Shown here: one piece after another, positions 1-7,397 of the stretch | Position numbering within the stretch: the stretch's first letter is position 1 | How the letters are laid out: every line of letters starts with the position of its first letter | NCBI GenBank assembly: GCA_030019475.1 | Contig: JASEER010000001.1 | Location: 3,606 to 67,605 of the forward strand | Length of the DNA: 64,000 nucleotides | From: Thermoanaerobacterales bacterium | GTDB lineage: Bacteria; Bacillota; Desulfotomaculia; Desulfotomaculales; JASEER01 | Direction: 5' to 3' | Notes under the pieces: generated by a model | The model's database searches: none | Told to the model about the DNA's origin: nothing | The model's input: only the letters and a program-made list of their open reading frames with translations | Position numbers and translations under genes: made by a program

Positions 1-240
1 TGCAGGCCGGTCACGTCCGCACGTAGGGCGTCCTGGCCCTTCTCCAGGCGGGCCTGCCCTTCCTGCAGGCCGGTCACGTCCGCACGTAGGGCGTCCTGGC
101 CCTTCTCCAGGCGGGCCTGCCCTTCTTGCAGGCCGGTCACGTCCGCACGTAGGGCGTCCTGGCCCTTCTCCAGGCGGGCCTGCCCTTCTTGCAGGCCGGT
201 CACGTCCGCACATAGGGCATCCTGGCCCTGGCGCATCTCC
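1..240. repeat. 63-base tandem repeat inside a coding region
   Basis: Units begin with tgcaggccggtcacgtccgc at 1, 64, 127 and 190, a strict 63-base period. The first three units differ only at the last base, and the fourth diverges after about 40 bases, near the start of the gene. The period is a multiple of three, so copy-number change keeps the reading frame. The array continues beyond the window edge. Confidence 0.95.
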
Positions 241-278
241 TTCAGTTCAGCCAGAATCTGCTGTAAAACCTTTTCCAC
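1..278 (-). CDS. Coiled-coil repeat protein, C-terminus outside window
   Basis: Reading the minus strand from a GTG at 278, preceded by a GAGGGAGG-like ribosome site, gives MEKVLQQILAELKEMRQGQD followed by repeats of 21 residues (core GQDALRADVTGLQEGQ). The gene runs off the left edge, so only about 92 residues are visible. The 21-residue unit equals three heptads, with L, V and L at spacings expected for a long coiled coil. The DNA units are almost identical, which suggests recent expansion by slippage or unequal recombination. No enzymatic motif is visible. Similar proteins in Clostridia are usually annotated only as coiled-coil or hypothetical, so no function is assigned. Confidence 0.7.
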   Translation of the reverse strand, partial: MEKVLQQILAELKEMRQGQDALCADVTGLQEGQARLEKGQDALRADVTGLQEGQARLEKGQDALRADVTGLQEGQARLEKGQDALRADVTGL

Positions 279-302
279 GGACGGGCCTCCCTCGGGTGGT
301 CT

Positions 303-614
303 ACGAAGCTATGCTATCACAAAAGGGGTGAGATGGAAAGGGTTTCCGGACGGGGAGCCGTGGCTTTCGCCACTGTTCCCCGTCTTTCAAGGCCGGACAG
401 CCGGGCCTTCGGCCACGGCGGACCAGCCACGGGGCGGCGCCACCCGGCGCCGCCCTTGCCGCTGATCAGACTGATCAGGCTGATGTACTGGCACCTCCTG
501 CGACCGAAAGGGGCCAAGCTGGCGGGAGCACCCTTGCCGATTGGCTTGGCCGCCGAGTCATCGACAACAAAAGGCTTCCGGGGATATCCCTGGAAGCCTT
601 CATTAATCTTGCTA
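303..614. other. Gene-free stretch with two hairpins
   Basis: No credible gene is seen. It holds an imperfect hairpin at 349-384 (GACGGGGA arms, CTTTCG loop) followed by only TTT, and a perfect 10-base inverted repeat GGGCGGCGCC/GGCGCCGCCC at 432-455 with a four-base loop. Next to it is a short direct repeat, ctgatcag, at about 462-480. Small reading frames here lack ribosome sites and are judged spurious. Confidence 0.6.
566..600 (-). terminator. Terminator after tRNA-Ala
   Basis: On the minus strand AAGGCTTCC and GGAAGCCTT pair around GGGATATCCC (571-600) and are followed by TTTTGTTG. It lies just downstream of the minus-strand tRNA and is a good intrinsic terminator. Confidence 0.75.
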
Positions 615-689
615 TGGTGGACCTGGTGGGAATCGAACCCACGACCTCTTGAATGCGAGTCAAGCGCTCTCCCTCTGAGCTACAGGCCC
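615..689 (-). tRNA. tRNA-Ala (CGC anticodon)
   Basis: The minus strand folds into a full cloverleaf. The acceptor arm is GGGCCTG/CAGGTCC with discriminator A and an encoded CCA. The anticodon stem is CTTGA/TCAAG with loop CTCGCAT, giving anticodon CGC that reads the alanine codon GCG. The T arm is GTGGG-TTCGATT-CCCAC. Confidence 0.95.
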
Positions 690-733
690 GGCAAGGTTCA
701 TTGTAGCATATCGCCGGCGCGCATGCAAGGCAG

Positions 734-1414
734 TCAGCGGGCGAAGACATGGTTTCCGATCTGCATGTGGACCGGGCGCGACCACACCCACGGGTTGACC
801 CGCTTGTAGGGGTTCCAGTAGTAGACGGCCCCCTTGGTCGGGTCGCGGCCGGCCAGAGCGTCTTCGGCGGCGCGTACAGATTCGGTGCTCAGCGGACGCC
901 AAATCTGGCCGTTGTCAACAGCCTCAAAGGCGTTCGGCTGGTAGACCACACCCCGGATGGTGCGCGGGAAGCGGGGGTCCTCGGTACGGTTGACGATCAC
1001 CGCGCCCACGGCGACCTTGCCCCGGTAGGGCTCGTCGGCCGCCTCGCCCTCGATAACCCGGGCCATCAGGATCACGTCTCCACGGCTTGCCTTGTAGCCG
1101 ACGGCTGTTCCGGCCGTCTCCCCGCCGCGGGATGCGGCGGCGGAATGTATGGCCGCCCTCTCCTTCTCGGTCTGACGCACGTTGCTCTCGGCCGCGAGGA
1201 TTACCTGTGCCTGCAGAGCAATCGCCAGAACGAAGAGCAGGCCCGAGACGGCCAGCCGGCGGTACCCGAAGCGCGACCACCAGCGGCACAGGTCCGGCCA
1301 AAGGCGCTGGATTCCTGATGTTGACCGGCTTTGTGCACGTGTTAAGGCCCACCGGCGGCGGAAGTCAGACCATAGGCGCTGAAGTTGACGACAGGTTTTC
1401 TTCAGGTCAGCCAC
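734..1414 (-). CDS. Cell wall hydrolase, SleB/CwlJ family
   Basis: A 226-residue protein with a basic, Trp/Arg-rich N-terminus, one membrane or signal segment at about 54-75, a short linker, and a C-terminal Hydrolase_2 domain (about 108-226). Seen motifs are IEGEA near residue 121 (the likely catalytic glutamate region), VAVGAVIVNR and YYWNP, all typical of SleB/CwlJ spore-cortex lytic enzymes. It lacks the N-terminal peptidoglycan-binding domain of classical SleB. The GTG start at 1414 has an AAAGGAGTGAG ribosome site. By family it cleaves cortex muramic-lactam peptidoglycan at germination or acts in sporulation wall turnover. The exact substrate is inferred. Confidence 0.85.
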   Translation of the reverse strand: MADLKKTCRQLQRLWSDFRRRWALTRAQSRSTSGIQRLWPDLCRWWSRFGYRRLAVSGLLFVLAIALQAQVILAAESNVRQTEKERAAIHSAAASRGGETAGTAVGYKASRGDVILMARVIEGEAADEPYRGKVAVGAVIVNRTEDPRFPRTIRGVVYQPNAFEAVDNGQIWRPLSTESVRAAEDALAGRDPTKGAVYYWNPYKRVNPWVWSRPVHMQIGNHVFAR

Positions 1415-1595
1415 CGTTCTCTCACTCCTTTCGGTGTGCAGGGGACGGCGCTAGCCAGTATAACGAAGGGCAGATAAAGAGGTCAATGGCAGGAGATGCC
1501 GGGGGGTTGGCGGCGGGATACCATAAACCCTTGGGGCTGTAAGGTCAGCACCACCTGCCCGGGCGGGAGAAGGTAATTTCTGGCGTGCGAAAGAT

Positions 1596-1626
1596 GAAGG
1601 CCGGAGGATGCCATCCTTCGGCCTTC
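1596..1626 (-). terminator. Hairpin after nitroreductase gene
   Basis: GAAGGCCGAAGGATG pairs with CATCCTCCGGCCTTC on the minus strand with one mismatch. It sits 23 bases past the nitroreductase stop and is followed by ATCTTTC, so the U tract is weak. It is a plausible terminator. Confidence 0.5.
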
Positions 1627-1648
1627 AACAGTCTTATCCTGGCGGTAT

Positions 1649-2233
1649 TTACGGAATTCTCCTCAGCTTTCCCGCGGCCGGCTCGCGCGGCGGCGGGGGA
1701 CCGACCCGCTCGGGGTACCCCAGGACCAGCGTGGCGATGACGGTGTAACCCTCCGGAAGGGCGAGGATCTCCCGGGCAGCCGGCAGCCGCCCGATGGAGA
1801 GCCAAGCCGATCCCAGCCCGCAGTCGTGAGCGGCGAGCATAATATTCTGCACTGCAGCCGCCGTGCCCATCAGATACTCCTCGTGGTCCACGGCCATCTC
1901 GGGGGGGCGGGAGACGACGGCCATGACAACGGGTGCGCCGCCGAAGTCCACCATGAAATCGCTGATGATCTTCTTCTTAAACTCCGGGAAAATGGGGCTG
2001 GGCAGTATCCTTTCCCGGACAAAGGCCTGGTAAAGATCCCGCAGGGCGGCCCTGCCCTGCGGCCCCACGAGGATGAACTCCCAGGGTTGGGCGTTACGCA
2101 GGGACGGCGCCCACGTGGCCGCTTCCAGAAGGCCCATAAGCACCTCTTCACTTACCGGGAGGGGCTTGTAGTAGTACGTTGTGCGCCGTTCCCGAATGGC
2201 CTCCATCAATTCCACCGGTATGCCTCCCTTCAT
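1649..2233 (-). CDS. Nitroreductase family flavoprotein
   Basis: A 194-residue protein that opens with the family signature ELMEAIRERRTTYYYKPLPV, corresponding to the FMN-binding RRS-R-F-PV motif. It continues with APSLRNAQPWEFILV, the second FMN-contact region, and ends with the GLGSAWLSIG and LPEGY-V-A-LVLGYP motifs. Length and order match small FMN-dependent nitroreductases (PF00881). These are usually homodimers that reduce nitro groups, quinones or flavins with NAD(P)H. The ATG start at 2233 has weak purine-rich upstream sequence. It appears monocistronic. The physiological substrate cannot be told from sequence. Confidence 0.9.
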   Translation of the reverse strand: MKGGIPVELMEAIRERRTTYYYKPLPVSEEVLMGLLEAATWAPSLRNAQPWEFILVGPQGRAALRDLYQAFVRERILPSPIFPEFKKKIISDFMVDFGGAPVVMAVVSRPPEMAVDHEEYLMGTAAAVQNIMLAAHDCGLGSAWLSIGRLPAAREILALPEGYTVIATLVLGYPERVGPPPPREPAAGKLRRIP

Positions 2234-2343
2234 TAATGCTTAATCCACCTATAACATGGTCAGGGAAGCCCGGACAAATGCCCGGCGACCCCCGCGCGAC
2301 CGCGAGGGATGAAGCGGGGGCGGGGCTACCCCGGAACAAGGCC

Positions 2344-2598
2344 TTAGCCGATCTTTTGCGCCGCTTGATCCGGTTGCTGGCTTGCCTTTTTTTGCCGGAT
2401 CAGCGCTTCTTCGGCGTAATCGCTGGAGATCAGGTAAAGGTGGACCCACAGCTCGTGCTCGTTGGCCTTCCCGGCTAACTCCTGCGCCAGGTCACGGAAC
2501 TTCTTCTCTACCCGGTCCTTGAAATGGGAAAAGTCGACAAGGGTTTCGATAACCTCGCGTTGGCTGTAAGATGTGCCTTCGCGCAACACCTTGGGCAC
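2344..2598 (-). CDS. Hypothetical protein, helical, 84 residues
   Basis: A longer reading frame extends upstream to 2694 but crosses the terminator at 2664-2688. The GTG at 2598, six bases after GGGGGGTG, is therefore chosen. The product begins MPKVLREGTSYSQREVIETL and is mostly charged and helical, ending in a Gln/Lys-rich tail. I recognise no family. It is unrelated in composition to the low-complexity gene upstream and is probably transcribed separately. Confidence 0.6.
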   Translation of the reverse strand: MPKVLREGTSYSQREVIETLVDFSHFKDRVEKKFRDLAQELAGKANEHELWVHLYLISSDYAEEALIRQKKASQQPDQAAQKIG

Positions 2599-2663
2599 GC
2601 TTTTCACCCCCCACAAGGGTATTATAGCGTGCCTGCCATTAAATGGGAATAGGGCGGCGCCAT

Positions 2664-2688
2664 AAAAAGGGGCCCCTTTAGGGGCCCC
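2664..2688 (-). terminator. Terminator after the low-complexity gene
   Basis: A perfect GGGGCCCC/GGGGCCCC hairpin with a TAAA loop is followed on the minus strand by TTTTTATG. It lies 22 bases after the stop of the minus-strand gene at 2710 and fits an intrinsic terminator well. Confidence 0.85.
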
Positions 2689-2709
2689 CGACACCTGGCT
2701 GCTCGTGAA

Positions 2710-3393
2710 CTAGAAGTTCAAGTTGCCGGCACCGTAGAGATTAGCGCCATAGCCGGTACCAAAGAGGTTGGCGCCATAAGAAGCGGACGGCATTTGGATG
2801 TTGCTGCCGGAGAGACCCCAGGACCGGTTAATGTTACCCGGGTTTTGGCCCAGGTTGGCCTGGTTCATGGCGTTGAAAGCATTGACATTGCCGAGGTTGC
2901 CGAAGTTGCCGGCGGTGCCGATGTTGCCGCCGAAGCCGAACTGCTGTGAGCCGACGTTCCAGGAGGGCTGGAAGCTGCTACCCTGCGCCGACCAGGACGG
3001 CTGGAAGCTTGTGCCGTACTGGCCTACGTTCCAGGACGGCTGGCCGGTGAACCCGGTGCCGAGCTGGGCGCCGTAACCGCTGTACAGGTTGGCGCCGGGG
3101 ATGTTCTGGCCCCACTGGGCGCCGCCGAAGGCCTGGTAAGGCTGCTGGCCGGTGGCGGAGTACTGCTGCGCCAGGCTGGAGATCTGGTTCAGGCTCTGGT
3201 TGAGGGCGCCGGCCATCTGGTTGATGCGCTGCAGTTGCTGGGCGGCGGTGGCCTCCATCTGCTGCATCTGGGCCAGCTTGGCCGCGTTCGACTGCTCGTC
3301 GCGGGCCAGGTTGGTAGCCATGTTGGCAATGTTGTTCAGGTCTTGGCGCAAGTTATTGATCTGCTGCTGGAGCTGCTGGAAACGATAGGGCAT
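2710..3393 (-). CDS. Low-complexity protein: coiled coil plus Gly/Asn/Tyr-rich tail
   Basis: A 227-residue protein with a sharply two-part structure. Residues 1-80 are Gln/Asn/Leu-rich and predicted coiled coil (LQQQINNLRQDLNNIANMAT). From about 85 to the end it is rich in Gly, Asn, Gln, Tyr, Phe, Trp and Ser and nearly free of charge. The tail carries imperfect repeats FQPSWSAQG/FQPSWNVG and YGANLFGTG/YGANLYGAG. No signal peptide is seen. The ATG at 3393 has a clear AAAGGAGG site and a strong terminator follows. The composition recalls spore-coat, adhesive or prion-like proteins. No family is recognised and no function is assigned. Confidence 0.85.
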   Translation of the reverse strand: MPYRFQQLQQQINNLRQDLNNIANMATNLARDEQSNAAKLAQMQQMEATAAQQLQRINQMAGALNQSLNQISSLAQQYSATGQQPYQAFGGAQWGQNIPGANLYSGYGAQLGTGFTGQPSWNVGQYGTSFQPSWSAQGSSFQPSWNVGSQQFGFGGNIGTAGNFGNLGNVNAFNAMNQANLGQNPGNINRSWGLSGSNIQMPSASYGANLFGTGYGANLYGAGNLNF

Positions 3394-3458
3394 GGTGAAG
3401 AACCTCCTTTGTCATTTTCCCTTATTATTCACAGGGCTGCCAAGTTTATTAGTGGCAG

Positions 3459-4985
3459 TTAACGGTTTGACTGGCGGTAAACGGCACCCAGGGGGAAGCC
3501 CGGGGAGGGGGTGGCCAGGCCTTGAAGGTTACGACTCAAGGCCACGGATTCGACCCCGTGGGTGAGGGGAATCCAGGGGGTGTCGGCAAGGATGATCTGC
3601 TGCGCCTGCCGGTAAAGCTCAGAGCGCCGCTTCTCGTCTTGTTCCCTCTGTGCGCGGGCCAGGAGCAGGTCCGCCCGGGGGTTGCTGTAACGGCTGATGT
3701 TCTGGCCGCACGGGATCTGTGACGTGGCCAGCAGATTATAAAGGAAGTTATCCGGATCTCCGTTGTCTCCCACCCACCCATAGAGAAAAGCGTCCCCCTC
3801 CTGACGCCGGAGGGCTTCTTTGAAGGCCTCCCAGGGGTAACTGCGTACCTGTACGCGGATACCGGCCATAGCAAGCCGTTCAGCGACGGCCCGGGCGAGG
3901 GCGGTCCCGCCGGTCGGCGCATAGGGCCTGGCGTCCCGGTAGGTGACCAGGGTGAAGGAGAGCCCCGAAGCGGTTCCTGCGGGCGTTGGCCGTTCAGCTG
4001 CCTCCATGGGCCCGGTTCCCCCGCCGGAACCGAGGATGCCGGGCGGCAGCAGCCCGGATGCGGGAAGAGCCAGTCCATCCGGAAATACCTCGGCGACCAG
4101 GGCGGAAACGTCCAGCGCCTCCGCGACGGCACGGCGCAGGGATGGATTGCCAAAGGGCGGCTTGTTCGTATAGAATCCCATGTAACACAGGTTCTGGCCC
4201 GGCGCGGCCAGTATCCGGTACGGCGCCCCCGTAGGGGCGCCGGCCACGCCGGGGTCATCGGCGGCGTCGATGCACCCGGAGGCCAGCTCCGCGAGGCGCT
4301 GTTCGCGCCTGGGGATAACAACGAACCGGAGTTCCCGTGTCCGCGGCTGTGGTCCCCAGTAGTGCGGTACCCGCTGAAGGGTTATGCGGCTTGCGGTCCA
4401 AGCGGTGATTTGGTATGGGCCGGTTCCGGCGGGGATGCCGTCCGCTCCGGGGTCGCCTGTAACGGCGGCCTGCAGCATGGCCAGGTTGCGGATGAAGGGC
4501 GCATAGGGATAGCGTAGGCGGAAGCGAACCCGCCGCTCGTCCAGGGCCTCGACCGTGTCGACCGGAGCGTAGATGAAGCCGGCGTACGGCGAACGTTCTC
4601 TCCGCTGGGCCTCGATGGCATGGACCACGGCGGCGGCGTCGCATGGGACGCCGCCGTGGAACCGAACGCCGGGGCGGATCTCAAAGGTCCAGGTCAGGCC
4701 GTCGTCGGAAACATCCCAGCGGCGTGCCAGGGCGGGCTCGATTTCACCCGGGCTCCCGGGCCGGAAACGGACCAGACCCTCGAAGACATTACCCAGAACG
4801 CGGCGGGACGGATCGTCCAAAGCCAGCGCGGGGTTGATGGCCCGGGGTGCGGCGGCCAGGCCCCAGACAATGCGGCCGGAAGGCGGGGCCGGCTCCCGGC
4901 GCGCTTGAACGGCCAGCAAGAGGATCCCGGCCAGTAAGAGAAGGACGAACCCCAAAGACAGGCGGAACGGTAAGCGGAAAACCAT
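3459..4985 (-). CDS. ABC transporter substrate-binding protein, family 5
   Basis: A 508-residue protein with an N-terminal hydrophobic segment (about 8-27) and no lipobox cysteine, so it may be secreted or membrane-anchored. The body matches peptide/nickel-type solute-binding proteins (SBP_bac_5): NVFEGLVRF, LARRWDVSDDGLTWTFEIRPGVRFHGG, GTGPYQI and NPSLRRAVAEALD. The ATG at 4985 has a GGGAGG site. No permease or ATPase genes are adjacent, so it is an orphan. By family it would bind oligopeptides, dipeptides or metal chelates. The ligand is unknown. Confidence 0.88.
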   Translation of the reverse strand: MVFRLPFRLSLGFVLLLLAGILLLAVQARREPAPPSGRIVWGLAAAPRAINPALALDDPSRRVLGNVFEGLVRFRPGSPGEIEPALARRWDVSDDGLTWTFEIRPGVRFHGGVPCDAAAVVHAIEAQRRERSPYAGFIYAPVDTVEALDERRVRFRLRYPYAPFIRNLAMLQAAVTGDPGADGIPAGTGPYQITAWTASRITLQRVPHYWGPQPRTRELRFVVIPRREQRLAELASGCIDAADDPGVAGAPTGAPYRILAAPGQNLCYMGFYTNKPPFGNPSLRRAVAEALDVSALVAEVFPDGLALPASGLLPPGILGSGGGTGPMEAAERPTPAGTASGLSFTLVTYRDARPYAPTGGTALARAVAERLAMAGIRVQVRSYPWEAFKEALRRQEGDAFLYGWVGDNGDPDNFLYNLLATSQIPCGQNISRYSNPRADLLLARAQREQDEKRRSELYRQAQQIILADTPWIPLTHGVESVALSRNLQGLATPSPGFPLGAVYRQSNR

Positions 4986-5113
4986 TCCCGGCCTCCCTGC
5001 TGTGCTAATAAATGGATATTCTTGATGCTAATTACTAAATCCTGCTTGGTTCCAAGCATGTAATGGTTAAAGGCCCAGGTTACGGGTCATTGCTAGAAAA
5101 AAGAGGAGTGGGG

Positions 5114-5971
5114 ATGGGGATGCGTTTCGGTCCGGCGGGGAACGCCGCTTCGTTTTATGAACAGGGCCATAAGTCTTCGGTCGATGCCCCGGGATGGCTC
5201 CGGAAACTGGGATTGGACGCCTACGAGTATCAGTGTGTGCGGGGCGTGAACGTCGGCGAGGTCACCGCGCGGGCCATCGGGCGGCAAGCCGTCGCACACG
5301 ATATCGCCCTCAGTATCCATGCGCCGTACTACATTAACTTCGGGAGTGAAAAACCGGAGCATATCGCCAAGAGCAAGCGTTATCTCCTGGATTCGCTGCG
5401 GGCGGCGCGGTGGATGGGAGCGACGCGGGTGGTGTTTCATGCGGGGAGTGCCGGAGCGGACCGCGCCCGGGCCCTGGCCCGGGCCAGGGAAGCCCTGCGT
5501 GAGGTGCTGGCCGAGGCCGGGGAGGAGGGCCTGGATGGTATCTTCATCTGTCCCGAAACCCTGGGGAAGCTGAGTTCTCTCGGCCTGCTGGACGAGGTCC
5601 TGGCCCTGTGTGACCTGGACGAGCGTATGCTGCCCGCCATCGACTTTGCACACGTCCATGCCATCACCGGGGGAATGCTCACCGATCGTGCGGCCTTCGC
5701 CGCCGTCCTCGACCGGGTGGCCGCGGCCGTTGGAACGGAACGCCTGCGGCGGCTGCACATCCATTTCAGTCCGGTGGAGTTCACGGAGTCCGGGGAGCGC
5801 CGCCACCGCACGTTGAAAGAGGAAGGTTTCGGGCCCGATTTCCCCCCGCTGGCCGAGGAAATCGTCGCCCGCGGGATGTCTCCGGTCCTGATCTGCGAGT
5901 CCGACGGCACCCAGGCGGAGGATGCGCTGGCATACCAGAAAATGTTCCGGCAGCTGGTGGAAAAATCTTAA
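5114..5971 (+). CDS. Endonuclease IV-like TIM-barrel protein
   Basis: A 285-residue protein starting at the ATG after AAGAGGAG. The fold motifs follow endonuclease IV (Nfo): SIHAPYYINF (first His ligand), VVFHAGS (second His), CPETLGK (Glu), AIDFAHVHA (Asp and His), LHIHFSP (His) and LICESDG (final Glu). The usual DRH zinc-ligand motif appears as RRH near residue 235, so the Asp is replaced while the His is kept. By family it is an AP endonuclease of base excision repair, or a related metal-dependent isomerase-like enzyme. It lies just upstream of, but separated by a promoter from, the polyamine operon. Confidence 0.8.
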   Translation: MGMRFGPAGNAASFYEQGHKSSVDAPGWLRKLGLDAYEYQCVRGVNVGEVTARAIGRQAVAHDIALSIHAPYYINFGSEKPEHIAKSKRYLLDSLRAARWMGATRVVFHAGSAGADRARALARAREALREVLAEAGEEGLDGIFICPETLGKLSSLGLLDEVLALCDLDERMLPAIDFAHVHAITGGMLTDRAAFAAVLDRVAAAVGTERLRRLHIHFSPVEFTESGERRHRTLKEEGFGPDFPPLAEEIVARGMSPVLICESDGTQAEDALAYQKMFRQLVEKS

Positions 5972-5985
5972 ATTAGCAAAAACCA

Positions 5986-6014
5986 TTTACATTTCGTATC
6001 CTGTTCTATAAAAT
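5986..6014 (+). promoter_or_regulatory. Promoter of polyamine operon
   Basis: TTTACA at 5986 and TAAAAT at 6009 are spaced by 17 bases, a good SigA-type promoter 39 bases ahead of the decarboxylase ATG. Confidence 0.6.
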
Positions 6015-6052
6015 TATCTGCGTGCGACGAATCCCGCCGCTGCGGAGAGGGG

Positions 6053-6520
6053 ATGGCTGCCTTGCTGCCGGTGCCGCAAAAATACTTCCTTACGGCTGCT
6101 TGCGCCGAAGGGGAAAGCCGTCTGAACGCTTTTGATAACGCGCTTTTGGCCGGGCGTATCGGCAATGTAAACCTGATCCGGGTCTCGAGCATCCTGCCGC
6201 CGGGGGCGGTATACGATCCCGGCCTGGAACTGCCGCCGGGGGTGCTGGTGCCGACCGCCTACGGATCGATCATCAGCGAGACCCCGGGGGAACTCATCGC
6301 CGCCGCGGTCGGAGTAGGATTATCCGAGGATACCTTCGGGGTGATTATGGAATTCTCGGGGAAGTGCAGCCGTGAAGAGGCCTACGAGAAGATCGACCGC
6401 ATGCTGGAGGAGGCCTTCAGCCGGCGGGGGATGAAGCTTGTCGAAAAGAAGATCGCCGCCTGCGAACACCGCGTGGTGCGGATCGGGTGCTGCCTGGCCG
6501 CCGTGCCGCTCTGGTATTAG
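6053..6520 (+). CDS. pdaD: Pyruvoyl-dependent arginine decarboxylase
   Basis: A 155-residue proenzyme. The self-cleavage region NVNLIRVSSILPPG is present with Ser45-Ser46. In this family the chain is cut between the serines and the second becomes the pyruvoyl cofactor. GVLVPTAYGSI and GVIMEFSGKC fit the rest of the PvlArgDC fold. It decarboxylates arginine to agmatine, the first step of the pathway completed by the next two genes. The ATG follows GGAGAGGGG. It is the first gene of a three-gene operon. The archaeal/chlamydial-type enzyme replaces the PLP-type SpeA common in other bacteria. Confidence 0.92.
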   Translation: MAALLPVPQKYFLTAACAEGESRLNAFDNALLAGRIGNVNLIRVSSILPPGAVYDPGLELPPGVLVPTAYGSIISETPGELIAAAVGVGLSEDTFGVIMEFSGKCSREEAYEKIDRMLEEAFSRRGMKLVEKKIAACEHRVVRIGCCLAAVPLWY

Positions 6521-6548
6521 GCGATAAACAGCAAAGGGGGACCGGCCA

Positions 6549-7397
6549 TTGCCTATCTGGTACAGTGAACAGCAGAACGAAAACCTCTTGCTGAGCTGTC
6601 GGATCCGACAGACGCTGCACGTGGAGAAGACGCCCTTTCAGGATCTGGCAGTGGTCGACACCGTCCAGTTTGGGCGCATGCTCGTTTTGGACGGGGTGGT
6701 TCAGACGGCCATTGCCGACGAGTTTGCGTACCACGAAATGCTGGCCCATGTCCCGCTGAACGCTCACCCGGCGCCGCGCCGTGTTTTGATCATCGGCGGC
6801 GGTGACGGCGGATTAATGCGCGAAGTGGTAAAGCATAAAGCCGTGGAGCGGGCGACCCTGTGTGAGATCGACGAGCGCGTGGTGGAGGTATCCAAGCAGT
6901 ATCTCCCCGAACTTGCCGTAGGCTTCGAACACCCTAAGGCCGAGGTTTTTATCGGGGACGGCATCAGGTATGTGTCCGAGCGCAAGGACACCTTTGACGT
7001 GATTCTTTGCGACTCGACCGATCCGATCGGTCCCTCGGTGGGCCTCTTCAGCCGGGAGTTCTACCAGGCGGTGTATGAGGCGCTGCGGCCCGACGGGATC
7101 TTCGTCGCCCAGACGGAATCGCCGTACTTCCATACCGGTATGTTCGCCCGCATCCTGAACGACCTGCGGGGTATCTTCCCCGTCGCCCGGGGTTACTGGA
7201 CCTTGGTGCCCAGCTACCCCAGCGCGGCGTGGAGTTTTTCCCTCGGTTCAAAGAAGTACGATCCCCTGGCGGTTGAGGTGGAGCAGATCCCGGACCTTGG
7301 CACCCGGTACTATACGCCGGAGATCCACAAGGCCGCCTTCGCCCTGCCGCGGTTCGTCCTAAACGAAATTGAGGAGCAGGCCAAGAAGGGTGCATAA
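6549..7397 (+). CDS. speE: Spermidine synthase
   Basis: A 282-residue aminopropyltransferase. It has the N-terminal strand region IRQTLHVEKTPFQDLAVVDT, the decarboxy-SAM binding motif IIGGGDGGLMREV at about 81-93, and CDSTDPIGPS holding the catalytic Asp. Length and order match SpeE. It transfers the aminopropyl group from decarboxylated SAM to putrescine. The TTG start at 6549 follows AAAGGGGG. It is the second gene of the polyamine operon and overlaps the presumed agmatinase start by a few bases. No SAM decarboxylase gene is in this window. Confidence 0.95.
   Translation: MPIWYSEQQNENLLLSCRIRQTLHVEKTPFQDLAVVDTVQFGRMLVLDGVVQTAIADEFAYHEMLAHVPLNAHPAPRRVLIIGGGDGGLMREVVKHKAVERATLCEIDERVVEVSKQYLPELAVGFEHPKAEVFIGDGIRYVSERKDTFDVILCDSTDPIGPSVGLFSREFYQAVYEALRPDGIFVAQTESPYFHTGMFARILNDLRGIFPVARGYWTLVPSYPSAAWSFSLGSKKYDPLAVEVEQIPDLGTRYYTPEIHKAAFALPRFVLNEIEEQAKKGA

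Noticed and set aside
1-240. The tandem repeat as a CRISPR array
   Set aside because: Units are contiguous with no unique spacers, and the 63-base period keeps an open frame on the minus strand.
349-387. The hairpin at 349-384 as a confident terminator
   Set aside because: It has mismatches in the stem and only three Ts after it, and there is no clear upstream plus-strand gene to terminate.
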